Positions 44,590 through 58,600 of a stretch of DNA of 64,000 nucleotides are shown here, piece by piece (the first letter of the stretch is position 1; each line of letters begins with the position of its first letter). The notes under the pieces were generated by a model, which ran no database searches, was not told where the DNA came from, and worked only from the letters and a program-made list of their open reading frames with translations. Source of the DNA: Anniella stebbinsi (taxonomy: Eukaryota > Chordata > Lepidosauria > Squamata > Anniellidae); contig JARDYH010000004.1 of assembly GCA_029215795.1 (NCBI GenBank), positions 212,638,517 to 212,702,516 of the forward strand, in the 5' to 3' direction. A program made the translations under genes and the position numbers.

Positions 44590-46763
44590 GCCCCTTACCT
44601 GATGCCTCATCAAATGGCTTACCAAATGGTTCATGCTCCTTACCTGCTACCTTATCAAATGGCTAGCCAAATGGCTTGCCAAATGATCCTACTGCGATCC
44701 CGATCATTTGGGCCATCCGATCTGATCCACTCTAATCCTTGCCCTCCACCAACTCGCGCTTCTTACCTGCTGGCTCATCAAATGGCTTGCCAAATGGCTA
44801 ACCAATAGACACAAATCCAATCCCAATGATTTGGACCGTCTTATCTGATCCACTCTAATCCTCCCCTCCCCCCACTCATGCTCCATACCTGCTACCTCAT
44901 CAAATGTTGCCAAATGGCTAGCCAAATGGCTCATGCGCCTTACCTGCTGCCTCACCAAATGGCTAGCCAATTGGCTACATTATGGTTAGCCAAATGATCA
45001 AAATCCGATCTCAGTCATTTGGACCATCTGATCTGATCCACTCTAATCCTCCCCTCCCACCACTCGTGCTCCTTACCTGCTACCTCATCATATGGCTAGC
45101 CAAATAGCTAGCCAAATAATCCAAATCCATTCCCAATCATTTCGACCATCCAATCTGATCCACTCTAATCCTCCCCCTCCCCTCACTCGTGCTCCTTACC
45201 TGCTGCCTCATAAAATGGCTAGTCAAATGGCTCGTGCTCCTTACCTGCTGCCTCATCAAATGGCTAGCCAAATGACCAACATCCGATCCCAATCATTTGG
45301 ACCATCTGATCTGATCCATTCTAATCCTCCTCCTCCCCCTCTCGTGCTCCTTACCTGCTGCCCCATCAAATGGCTAGCGAAATGGCTAGCCAAATGACCC
45401 AAATCCGATCCCAATCATTTGGACCATCCGATCTGATCCACTCTAATCCTCCCCCTCCCCCACTCGTGCTCTTTAACTGCAGCCTCATGAAATGGCTAGC
45501 CAAATGGCTAGCCAAATGACCGAAATCTGATCCCGATTATTTGGACCATCTGATCTCATCCACTCTAATCCTCCCCCTCCCCCCACTCGTGCTCCTTACC
45601 TGTTGCCTCATCAAATGGCTTGCGAAATGGCTCGTCCTCCTTAACTGATGCATCATCAAACGGCTAGCCAAATGGCTCGTGCTCCTTACCTGCTGCCACA
45701 TCAAATGGCTAGCCATATGGCTAGCTATATGGCTAGCCAAATGACCCAAAACCGATCCTGATCATATGGACCATCCGATCTGATCCACTCTAATCCTCGC
45801 TCCCCCTACGCATGCTCCTCACCTGCTGCCTCATCAAATGGCTAGCCAAATCCGATCCCGATCATTTGAACCATCCAACCTGATCCATTCTAATCCTCTC
45901 CCTCCCTCCCTCCACCCACTCACACTCCTCTCTTTCTGCCTCATCTAATGGCTAGCCAATTGGCTTGCCAAATGACCCAAACCCGATCCTGATCATTTCG
46001 ACCGTCCGATCTTATCCTCTGTAATCAACCCCTCCCGACACGTGATCCTTACCTGCTGCCTCATCAAATGGCTAGCCAAATGGCTCGAGCTCCTTCCCCG
46101 CTGCCTCATCAAATGGCTAGCCAAATCCGATCCAGATCATTTGAACCACCCGATCTGATCCACACTAATCCTCCCCCTCCCCTCTTGTGCTCCTTACCTG
46201 TTGCTTCATCAAATGGCTAGCCAAATGGCTTGCCAAATGACCCAAATCCAATCCCGATCATTTGGACCATCCGATCTGATCCTCTCTACCCCTCCCCCTC
46301 CCCCCACTCGTGTCCTTACCCGCTGCCTCGCCAAATGCATTGCAAAATGGGTAGCCAAATGACCCAAATCCGACCCCAATCATTTGGGCCATCCGATGTG
46401 TTCCACCCCAATCCTCCCCCTCCCTCCACTTTTGCTCCTTACCTGATGCCTCATCAAATGCCTAGCCAAATCCAATCCTGATCATTTGAACCATCCAACC
46501 TGATCCATTCTAATACTCCCCCTCCACCCACTTGTGCTCGTTACCTGCTGCCTCATAAAATGTCTAGCCAAATGGCTCGAGCTCCATACTTGCTGCCTCA
46601 TCAAATGGATAGCCAAATAGCCTGTACACCTTACCTGGTGCCTCATGAAATGACTAGCCAAATGTCTCATTCTCCTTACCTGCTGCCTCATCAAACGGCT
46701 AGCCATATGGCTAACATATGGCTCTCCAAATGATCCAAACCCGATCCTGATCATTTGGACCAT
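44590..46763 (+). repeat. Satellite block duplicated at about +2.8 kb
   Basis: 44.59-46.76 kb recurs at 47.40-49.43 kb. The offset is 2,805 bp on the left and 2,664 bp on the right; the second copy has lost about 141 bp overall, with an abrupt join at about 48,285-48,300 (cctgttgcactggctcgtcc). Confidence 0.87.
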
Positions 46764-47394
46764 CTTCTCTGATCCACCCTAATCCTCCCCCTCGCCCCAC
46801 TCGTGTCCTTACCTGCTGCCTCATCAAATGGCTAGCCAAACCCGATCCCGATCATTTGGACCATCCGATCTGATTCACTCCAATCCTCCCCCCCACTCGT
46901 ACTTCTTACTTGCTGCCTCATCAAATGGCTAGCCTAATGGCTCGTGCTCCTTACCTGCTGCTTCATCAAATGGCTAGCAAATAGTTGGCCAAATGGCTGG
47001 CCAAATGACCCAAATCCAATCCCTATACTTTGGACCATCCGTTCTGATCCACTGTAATACTCCCCCTTCCCCCACTAATGCTCCTTAAGTGATGCCGCAT
47101 CGAATGGCTAGGCAAATCTGATCCCATCATTTGAAATAATCCGATCTGATCCACTCTAATCCTCCCCCTCCCCCATCGTGCTCCTACCCTGCTGCCTCAT
47201 CATATAGCTGGCCAAATGGCTAGCCACATGTCCCAAATCTGATCCCGATCATTTGGACCATCCGATCTGATCCACTCTAAATCTCCCCTCCCCCCACTTG
47301 TGCTCCTTACCTTCTGCCTCATGAAATGGCTAGCCAAATCCGATCCCGATCATTTGGACCATCCGATCTGATCCACTCTAATCCTCCCCCTCGT

Positions 47395-49430
47395 GCCCCT
47401 TACCTGATGCCTCATCAAATGGCTTACCAAATGGTTCATGCTCCTTACCTGCTACCTTATCAAATGGCTAGCCAAATGGCTTGCCAAATGATCCTACTGC
47501 GATCCCGATCATTTGGGCCATCCGATCTGATCCACTCTAATCCTTGCCCTCCACCAACTCGCGCTTCTTACCTGCTGGCTCATCAAATGGCTTGCCAAAT
47601 GGCTAACCAATAGACACAAATCCAATCCCAATGATTTGGACCGTCTTATCTGATCCACTCTAATCCTCCCCTCCCCCCACTCATGCTCCATACCTGCTAC
47701 CTCATCAAATGTTGCCAAATGGCTAGCCAAATGGCTCATGCGCCTTACCTGCTGCCTCACCAAATGGCTAGCCAATTGGCTACATTATGGTTAGCCAAAT
47801 GACCAAAATCCGATCTCAATCATTTGGACCATCTGATCTGATCCACTCTAATCCTCCCCTCCCACCACTCGTGCTCCTTACCTGCTACCTCATCATATGG
47901 CTAGCCAAATAGCTAGCCAAATAATCCAAATCCATTCCCAATCATTTCGACCATCCAATCTGATCCACTCTAATCCTCCCCCTCCCCTCACTCGTGCTCC
48001 TTACCTGCTGCCTCATAAAATGGCTAGTCAAATGGCTCGTGCTCCTTACCTGCTGCCTCATCAAATGGCTAGCCAAATGACCAACATCCGATCCCAATCA
48101 TTTGGACCATCTGATCTGATCCATTCTAATCCTCCTCCTCCCCCTCTCGTGCTCCTTACCTGCTGCCTCATGAAATGGCTCGCCAAATGGCTAGCCAAAT
48201 GACCGAAATCTGATCCCGATTATTTGGACCATCTGATCTCATCCACTCTAATCCTCCCCCTCCCCCCACTCGTGCTCCTTACCTGTTGCACTGGCTCGTC
48301 CTCCTTAACTGCTGCATCATCAAACGGCTAGCCAAATGGCTCGTGCTCCTTACCTGCTGCCACATCAAATGGCTAGCCATATGGCTAGCTATATGGCTAG
48401 CCAAATGACCCAAAACCGATCCTGATCATATGGACCATCCGATCTGATCCACTCTAATCCTCGCTCCCCCTACGCATGCTCCTCACCTGCTGCCTCATCA
48501 AATGGCTAGCCAAATCCGATCCCGATCATTTGAACCATCCAACCTGATCCATTCTAATCCTCTCCCTCCCTCCACCCACCCACTCACACTCCTCTCTTTC
48601 TGCCTCATCTAATGGCTAGCCAATTGGCTTGCCAAATGACCCAAACCCGATCCTGATCATTTCGACCGTCCGATCTTATCCTCTGTAATCAACCCCTCCC
48701 GACACGTGATCCTTACCTGCTGCCTCATAAAATGGCTAGCCAAATGGCTCGAGCTCCTTACCCGCTGCCTCATCAAATGGCTAGCCAAATCCGATCCAGA
48801 TCATTTGAACCACCCGATCTGATCCACACTAATCCTCCCCCTCCCCTCTTGTGCTCCTTACCTGTTGCTTCATCAAATGGCTAGCCAAATGGCTTGCCAA
48901 ATGACCCAAATCCAATCCCGATCATTTGGACCATCCGATCTGATCCTCTCTACCCCTCCCCCTCCCCCCACTCGTGTCCTTACCCGCTGCCTCGCGAAAT
49001 GCATTGCAAAATGGGTAGCCAAATGACCCAAATCCGACCCCAATCATTTGGGCCATCCGATGTGATCCACCCCAATCCTCCCCCTCCCTCCACTTTTGCT
49101 CCTTACCTGATGCCTCATCAAATGCCTAGCCAAATCCAATCCTGATCATTTGAACCATCCAAACTGATCCATTCTAATACTCCCCCTCCACCCACTTGTG
49201 CTCGTTACCTGCTGCCTCATGAAATGTCTAGCCAAATGGCTCGAGCTCCTTACTTGCTGCCTCATCAAATGGATAGCCAAATAGCCTGTACACCTTCCCT
49301 GGTGCCTCATGAAATGACTAGCCAAATGTCTCATTCTCCTTACCTGCTGCCTCATCAAACGGCTAGCCATATGGCTAACATATGGCTCGCCAAATGATCC
49401 AAACCCGATCCTGATCATTTGGACCATCTT
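47395..49430 (+). repeat. Second copy of the 44.6-46.8 kb block
   Basis: Matches 44.59-46.76 kb with isolated substitutions and the internal loss noted there. It is followed directly by sequence parallel to 40.0-41.8 kb, showing that block boundaries are mosaic. Confidence 0.87.
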
Positions 49431-50245
49431 CTCTGATCCACCCTAATCCTCCCCCTCGCCCCACTCGTATCCTTACCTGCTGCCTCATCAAATGGCTAGC
49501 CAAACCCGATCCCGATCATTTGGACCATCCGATCTGATTCACTCCAATCCTCCCCCCCACTCGTGCTTCTTACTTGCTGCCTCATCAAATGGCTAGCCTA
49601 ATGGCTCGTGCTCCTTACCTGCTGCTTCATCAAATGGCTAGCAAATGGTTGGCCAAATGGCTGGCCAAATGACCCAAATCCAATCCCTATACTTTGGACC
49701 ATCCATTCTGATCCACTGTAATCCTCCCCCTTCCCCCACTAATGCTCCTTAAGTGATGCCGCATCCAATGGCTAGGCAAATCTGATCCCATCATTTGAAA
49801 TAATCCGATCTGATCCACTCTAATCCTCCCCCTCCCCCATCATGCTCCTACCCTGCTGCCTCATCATATAGCTGGCCAAATGGCTAGCCACATGTCCCAA
49901 ATCTCATCCCGATCATTTGGACCATCCGATCTGATCCACTCTAAATCTCCCCTCCCCCCACTTGTGCTCCTTACCTTCTGCCTCATGAAATGGCTAGCCA
50001 AATCCGATCCCGATCATTTGGACCATCCGATCTGATCCACTCTAATCCTCGCCCTCCACCCACTCGCACTTCTTACCTGCTGGCTCAGAAAATGGCTTGC
50101 CAAATGGCTAACCGAAAGACTCAAATCCAATCCCGGATATTTGGACCATCCGATCTGATACACTCTAATCCTCCCCTTTCCCCCCCTTGTGCTCCTTATC
50201 TGCTGCCTCATCAAATGGCTAGCCAAATGGCTAGCCAAATGGCTA

Positions 50246-50457
50246 ATGGAACAAGGAGGGAAGGGAGCATCAAAATTTTTTAAAGATTTTCTGTTGAATT
50301 TTACAGTTGTCTAAAATGTGGCTATATCTGTTTTGTATAGCTCCTGACGAAGGTTTTGTAACAGAAACGCGTATAACAGATAGAAGATAAGATAAAAAGA
50401 AATGAAGAAAAATATAGTTTTTTACATGGCACCAGACCTTTGCTCTCCTTTTTCTCT
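50246..50457 (+). mobile_element. Non-satellite insert, copy 2
   Basis: Same termini and same satellite context as the insert at 41,824-42,030, so it was duplicated with the array and did not arrive separately. It has a short internal expansion (gataagataaaaag) and several substitutions relative to copy 1. Confidence 0.85.
50325..50382 (+). other. Hammerhead-ribozyme-like motif, copy 2 (altered)
   Basis: Same arrangement as copy 1: outer arms at 50,325-50,332 and 50,375-50,382, CTGACGA at 50,344-50,350. The stem next to the GAAA box reads AACA in place of AACC, breaking the closing G-C pair. If copy 1 were active, this one would be expected to be weakened. Confidence 0.45.
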
Positions 50458-53400
50458 AGCCAAATGACTAGCCAAATGACCAAAATGCGATTGCAATCAT
50501 TTGTTCCATCTCATCTGACCCACTCTAATCCTCCCCTCCCCCCTCGTAATCCATACCTGCTACCTCAACAAATGGCTATCCAAATGGCTAGCCAAATGGC
50601 TCATGCTCCTTACCTGCTGCCTTATTAAATGGCTAGCCAAATGACCAACATCCGATGTCAATCATTTGGATCATCTCATCTGACCACTCTAATCCTCCCT
50701 TCCCACTACTCATGCTCCTTACCTGCTACCTCAACAAATGGCTAGCCAAATGGCTAGCCAAATGACAATACGATCTGATCCACTCTAATCCTCCCCCTCC
50801 CCCCTCATGTTCCTTACCTGCTGCTTCATCGTATGGCTAGCCAAATGGCTAGCCACATGTCCCAAATCCGATCCCGATCATTTGGACCATCCGATCTGAT
50901 CCACTCTACTATTCCCCCTCCCCCCTCGTGCTCCTTACCTGCTGCCTCATCATATGGCTAGCCAAATGGCTAACCAAAAGACCCAAATCCAATCCCGGTC
51001 ATTTGGACCATCTGATCTGATCCACTCTAATCCTCCCCTCCCACCACTCGTATTCCTTACCTGCTGCCTCATCAAATGGCTAGCCAAATGGCTAGCTTAA
51101 TAACTACCAAATGACAAAAATCCAATGCCAATCATGTTCACCATCTTATCCTCCTCTCCCCCCACTCGTGCTACATACCTGCTACCTCATCAAATGGCTA
51201 GCCAAATGTCTAGCCAAATGGCTCATACGCCTTACTTGCTGTCTCATCAGATGGCTATCATAATGGCTAGCCAAATGGCTTGCCAAATTGCTTGCCACTC
51301 TAATCCTCCCCCTCCCCCCACTCGTGTTCCTTACCTGCTGCCTCATCATATGGCAAGCCAAATAGCTAGCCACATAACCCAAATCCGATCCGGTCATTTA
51401 GACAACCGATCTGATCCACTCTAATCCTCCCCCTCCCCCCACTCGTGCTCCCTACCTGCAGCCTTATCAGATGGAAAACCAGATGGCTCATGCTCCTTAC
51501 CTGATGCCTCATGAAATGTCTATCCAAATCCAATCCCGATTATTTGGACCATCCGATCTGGTCCACACTAATCCTCCCCCTCTCCCAACTCATTCTCCTT
51601 ACCTGCTGCCTCAGGAAATGGCTTGCCAAATGTCTAGCCAAATGGCTAGCCAAATGACCCAAATCCGATCTCGATCATTTGGACCATCCGATCTAATCCA
51701 CTCTCATCCTCCCCCTCCCCCCACTCTTGCTCCTTACCTGCTATCTCTTCAAATGGCTTGGCAAATGGCTAGCGAAATAACCCAAATCCGATCCCTATCA
51801 TTTGGATCATTTGGACCATTTGGTCTGATCCACTCTAATCCTTCCCCTCGCCCCGCTCGTACTCCTTACCTGCTTCCTCATCAAATGGCTAGCGAAATGG
51901 CTAGCCAAATGACCCAAATCCAATCCTGATCATTTGGACCATCCGATCTGATCCCCTCTAATGCTCCCCCTCACCCACTCATGCTCCTCACTTGCTGCCT
52001 TGTCAAATGTGTAGCTGAATCTGGTCCTGCTCATTTGGACCAGTCGATCTGGTCCACTCAAATCCTCCCCCTTCCCCCATTCATTCTCGATACCTGCTGC
52101 CTCATCAACTGGCTAGCCGTATGGCTAGCCAAATGGCTTGCCAAATGACCACTATCCGATCCCGATCATTTGGACCATCTGATCTGATGCACTCTAATAC
52201 TCCCCTCCCCCACTTGTGCTCCTTACCTGCTGCCTCATCAAATGGCTTGCCAAATGCCTAGCCAAATGACTGAAGTCTGATCCGTATGGCTAGCCAAATG
52301 GCTTGCCAAATGACCACTATCCGATCCCGATCATTTGGACCATCCGATCGGATCCACTCTAAACCTCCCCCTCCCACTTGTCGTACTCCTTACCTGCTAC
52401 CTCATCAAATGGCTAGCCAAATGGCTAGCCAAATGGCTCATGCTCCTTACTTGCTGTCTTATCAGATGGCTATCATAATGGCTAGCCAAATGGCTTGCCA
52501 AATTGCTTGCCACTCTAATCCTCCCCCTCCCACCACTCATAAACCTTACCTTCTATGTCATCTAGTGGCTAGCCAAATGGCTTGCCAAATGACCCAACTG
52601 TGATCCCAATCATTTAGACAATCCGATCTGAACACTCTAATCCCCCTGCCCCCTCGTGCTCCATACCTGCTGCATCATCATATGAGGCTATCATAACGGC
52701 TAGCCAAATGGCTTGCCAAATTGCTTGCCACTCCAATCCTCCCCATCCCCCACTCGTACTCCTTACCTGCTGCCTCATCATATGGCAAGCCAAATAGTTA
52801 GCCACATAACCCAAATCCGATCCCGATCATTTAGACATCCGATCTGATCCACTCTAATCCCCCCCACTCGTTCTCCCTACCTGCAGCCTTATCAGATGGA
52901 AAACCAGATGGCTCATGCTCCTTACCTGCTGCCAAATCCAATCCCGATTATTTGGACCATCCGATCTGGTCCACACTAATCCTCCCCCTCTCCCAACTCG
53001 TTCTCCTTACCTGATGCCTCATCAAATGGCTAGCAAATGGTTAGCCAAATGGCTAGCCAAACGACCAAAATCCGATCCCAATCATTTGGACCATCTTATC
53101 TGATCCACTTTAATCCTCCCCTCCCCCCACTCGTGCTTCTTACCTGCTACCTCATCAAATGGTGAGCCAAATGGTTCATGCTCATTACCTGCTGACTCAT
53201 CAAATGTCGAGCCAAATCTGACCCCGAGGACCATCCGATCTGATCCACTCTAATCCCCCCCTCACCCTTCGTCCTCCTTACCCGCTGCCTCATCAAATGG
53301 CCAGCCAAATGACCAACATCCGATCCCAATCATTTGGACCATTCGATCTGATCCATTCTAATCCTCTCCCTCCCCCCACTCGTGCTCCTTACCTGCTGCA

Positions 53401-55641
53401 TCTTCATATGGCTAGCCAAATCTGATCCGGAACATTTGGACCATCCGATCTGATCCACTCTAATTCTCCCCCTCACTCCTCGTGCCCCTTACCTGATGCC
53501 TCATCAAATGGCTTACCAAATGGTTCATGCTCCTTACCTGCTACCTTATCAAATGGCTAGCTAAATGGCTTGCCAAATGATCCTACTGAGATCCCGATCA
53601 TTTGGGCCATCCGATCTGATCCACTCTAATCCTCGCCCTCCACCAACTCGCGCTTCTTACCTGCTGGCTCATCAAATGGCTTGCCAAATGGCTAACGAAT
53701 AGACACAAATCCAATCCCAATGATTTGGAACGTCTTATCTGATCCACTCTAATCCTCCCCTCCCCTAACTCATGCTCCATACCTGCTACCTCATCAAATG
53801 TTGCCAAATGGCTAGCCAAATGGCTCATGCGCCTTACCTGCTGCCTCACCAAATGGCTAGCCAATTGGCTAGCCAAATGGTTAGCCAAATGGCTCATGCG
53901 CCTTACCTGCTGCGTCACCAAATGGCTAGCCAATTGGCTAGCCAAATGGTTAGCCAAATGACCAAAATCCGATCTCAATCATTTGGACCATCCTGATACA
54001 CTCTAATCCTCCCCTCCCACCACTCGTGCTCCATACCTGCTACCTCATCATATGGCTAGCCAAATAGCAAGCCAAATAATCCAAATCCATTCCCAATCAT
54101 TTCAACCATCCGATCTGATCCACTCTAATCCTGCCCTCCCACCACTCGTGCTCCTTACCTGCTACCTCATCATATGGCTAGCCAAATAGCTAGCCAAATA
54201 ATCCAAATCCATTCCCAATCATTTCAACCATCCGATCTGATCCACTCTAAACCTCCCCCTCCCCTCACTCGTGCTCCTTACCTGCTGCCTCATAAAATGG
54301 CTAGTCAAATGGCTCGTGCTCCTTACCTGCTGCCTCATCAAATGGCTAGCCAAATGACCAACATCCGATCCCAATCATTTGGACCATCTGATCTGATCCA
54401 TTCTAATCCTCCCCCTCCCCCTCTCGTGCCCCTTACCTGCTGCCCCATCAAATGGCTAGCCAAATGACCCAAATCCGATCCCAATCATTTGGACCATCCG
54501 ATCTGATCCACTCTAATCCTCCCCCTCCCCCACTCGTCCTCTTTAACTGCAGCCTCATCAAATGGCTAGTCAAATGGCTAGCCAAATGGCTCATGCACCT
54601 TACCTGCTGCCTCACCAAATGGCTAGCCAATTGGCTAGTCAAATGGTTAGCCAAATGACCAAAATCCGATCTCAATCATTTGGACCATCCTGATCCACTC
54701 TAATCCTTCCCTCCCACCACTCGTGCTCCTTACCTGCTACCTCATCATATGGCTAGCCAAATAGCTAGCCAAATAATCCAAATCCATTCCCAATCATTTC
54801 AACCATCCGATCTGATCCACTCTAATCCTCCCCCTCCCCTCACTCGTGCTCCTTACCTGCTGCCTCATAAAATGGCTAGTCAAATGGCTCGTGCTCCTTA
54901 CCTGCTGCCTCATCAAATGGCTAGCCAAATGACCCAAATCCGATCCCAATCATTTGGACCATCTTATCTGAACCACTCTAATCCTCCCCTCCCCCCACTC
55001 ATGCTCCATACCTGCTACCTCATCAAATGGCTAGCCAAATGGCTAGCCAAATGGCTCATGCACCTTACCTGCTGCCTCACCAAATGGCTAGCCAATTGGC
55101 AAGCCAAATGGTTAGCCAAATGACCAAAATCCGATCTCAATCATTTGGACCATCCTGATCCACTCTAATCCTCCCCTTCCACCACTCGTGCTCCTTACCT
55201 GCTACCTCATCATATGGCTAGCCAAATAGCTAGCCAAATAATCCAAATCCATTCCCAATCATTTCAACCATCCGATCTGATCCACACTAATCCTCCCACT
55301 CCCCTCACTCGTGCTCCTTACCTGCTGCCTCATAAAATGGCTAGTCAAATGGCTCATGCTCCTTACATGCTGCCTCATCAAATGGCTAGCCAAATGACCC
55401 AAATCCGATCCCAATCATTTGGACCATCCGATCTGATCCACTCTAATCCTCCCCTCCCCCACTCGTGCTCTTTAACTGCAGCCTCATGCAATGGCTAGCC
55501 AAATGGCTAGCCAAATGACTGAAATCTGATCCCGATTATTTGGACCATGTGATCTCATCCACTCTAATCCTCCCCCTCCCCCCACTCGTGCTCCTTACCT
55601 GTTGCCTCATCAAATGGCTAGCCAAATGGCTTGCCAAATGA

Positions 55642-58600
55642 CCACTATCCGATCCCGATCATTTGGACCATCTGATCTGATCCACTCTAATACTCCCCTC
55701 CCCCCACTTGTGCTCCTTACCTGCTGCCTCATCAAATGGCTTTCCAAATGCCTAGCCAAATGACTGAAATCTAATCCGGATCATTTGGACCTCCGATCTG
55801 ATCCACTCTAACCCTTCCCCTCCCCACTTGTGCTCCTTACCTGCTGCCTCATCAAATGGCTAGCCAAATGGCTAGCCAAACGACCAAATTCCGATCCCAA
55901 TCATTTGGACCATCTTATCCGATCCACTTCAATCCTCCCTTCCCTCCACTCATGCTCCTTACCTGCTACCTCATCAAATGGCGAGCCAAATGGCTCATTC
56001 TCCTTACCTGCTGCCTCATCAAATGTCTAGCCAAATCCGATCCCGAGGACCATCCGATCTGATCCACTCTAATCCTTCCCCTCACCCCTTGTCCTCCTTA
56101 CCCGTTGCATCATCAAATGGCCAGCCAAATGACCAACATCCGATTCCAATCATTTGGACCATTCGATCTGATCCATTCTAATCCTCCCCCTCCCCCCACT
56201 CGTGCTCCTTACCTGCTGCATCTTCATATGGCTAGCCAAATCTGATCCGGATCATTTAGACCATCCGATCTGATCCATTCTAATACTCCCCCTCACTCCT
56301 CGTGCTCCTTACCTGCTACCTTATCAAATGGCTAGCCAAATGGCTTGCCAAATGATCCTACTGTGATCCCTATCATTTGTGCTGTCCGATCTGATCCACT
56401 CTAATCCTCGCCCTCCACCAACTCGCGCTTCTTACCTGCTGGTTCATCAAATGCCTTGCCAAATGGCTAACCAATAGACACAAATCCAATCCCAATGATT
56501 TGGACCGTCTTATCTGATCCACTCTAATCCTCCCCTCCACTCATGCTCCATACCTGCTACCTCATCAAATGTTGCCAAATGGCTAGCCAAATGGCTCAGG
56601 CGCCTTACCTGCTGCCTCACCAAATGGCTAGCCAATTGGCTACATTATGGTTAGCCAAATGACCAAAATCCGATCTCAATCATTTGGACCATCCTGATCC
56701 ACTCTAATCTTCCCCTCCCACCACTCGTGCTCCTTACCTGCTACCTCATCATATGGCTAGCCAAATAGCTAGCCAAATAATCCAAATCCATTCCCAATCA
56801 TTTCAACCATCCGATCTGATCCACTCTAATCCTCCCCCTCCCCTCACTCGTGCTCCTTCCCTGCAGCCTCATAAAATGGCTAGTCAAATGGCTCGTGCTC
56901 CTTACCTGCTGCCTCATCAAATGGCTAGCCAAATGACCAACATCCGATCCCAATCATTTGGACCGTCTGATCTGATCCATTCTAATCCTCCCCCTCCCCC
57001 TCTCGTGCTCCTTACCTGCTGCCGCATCAAATGGCTAGCGAAATGGCTAGCCAAATGACCCAAATCCGATCCCAATCATTTGGACCATCCGATCCGATCC
57101 ACTCTAATCCTCCCCCTCCCCCACTCGTGCTCTTTAACAGCAGCCTCATGAAATGGCTAGCCAAATGGCTAGCCAAATGACCAAAATCTGATCCCGATTA
57201 TTTGGACCATCTGATCTCATCCACTCTAATCCTCCCCCTCCCCCCACTCATGCTCCTTACCTGTTGCCTCATCAAATGGCTAGCCAAATGGCTTGCCAAA
57301 TGACCACTATCCGATCCCTATTATTTGGACCATCTGATCTGATCCACTCTAATACTCCCCTCCCCCCACTTGTGCTCCTTACCTGCTGCCTCATCAAATG
57401 GCTTTCCAAATGCCTAGCCAAATGACTGAAATCTAATCCGGATCATTTGGACCTCCGATCTGATCCACTCTAACCCTTCCCCTCCCCACTTGTGCTCCTT
57501 ACCTGCTGCCTCATCAAATGGCTAGCCAAATGGCTAGCCAAACGACCAAATTCCGATCCCAATCATTTGGACCATCTTATCCGATCCACTTCAATCCTCC
57601 CTTCCCTCCACTCATGCTCCTTACCTGCTACCTCATCAAATGGCGAGCCAAATGGCTCATTCTCCTTACCTGCTGCCTCATCAAATGTCTAGCCAAATCC
57701 GATCCCGAGGACCATCCGATCTGATCCACTCTAATCCTCCCCCTCACCCCTTGTCCTCCTTACCCGCTGCATCATCAAATGGCCAGCCAAATGACCAACA
57801 TCCGATTCCAATCATTTGGACCAGTCGATCTGATCCATTCTAATCCTCCCCCTCCCCCCACTCGTGCTCCTTACCTGCTGCATCTTCATATGGCTAGCCA
57901 AATCTGATCCGGATCATTTAGACCATCCGATCTGATCCATTCTAATACTCCCCCTCACTCCTCGTGCTCCTTACCTGCTACCTTATCAAATGGATAGCCA
58001 AATGGCTTGCCAAATGATCCTACTGTGATCCCTATCATTTGTGCTGTCCGATCTGATCCACTCTAATCCTCGCCCTCCACCAACTCGCGCTTCTTACCTG
58101 CTGGTTCATCAAATGGCTTGCCAAATGGCTAACCAATAGACACAAATCCAATCCCAATGATTTGGACCGTCTTATCTGATCCACTCTAATCCTCCCCTCC
58201 CCCCACTCATGCTCCATACCTGCTACCTCATCAAATGTTGCCAAAGGCTAGCCAAATGGCTCATGCACCTTACCTGCTGCCTCACCAAATGGCTAGCCAA
58301 TTGGCTAGCCAAATGGTTAGCCAAATGACCAAAATCTGATCTCAATCATTTGCACCATCCTGATCCACTCTAATCCTCCCCTCCCACCACTCGTGCTCCT
58401 TACCTGCTACCTCATCATATGGCTAGCCAAATAGCTAGCCAAATATTCCAAATCCATTCCCAATCATTTCAACCATCCGATCTGATTCACTCTAATCCTC
58501 CCCCTCCCCTCACTCGTGCTCCTTACCTGCTGCCTCATAAAATGGCTAGTCAAATGGCTTATGCTCCTTACCTGCTGCCTCATCAAATGGCTAGCCAAAT

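Larger units (their letters stand above)
49900..51930 (+). repeat. Second copy of the insert-bearing block
   Basis: Counterpart of 41.5-43.45 kb, including the insert at 50,246-50,457. It confirms that the insert was present before the block was copied. Confidence 0.88.
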
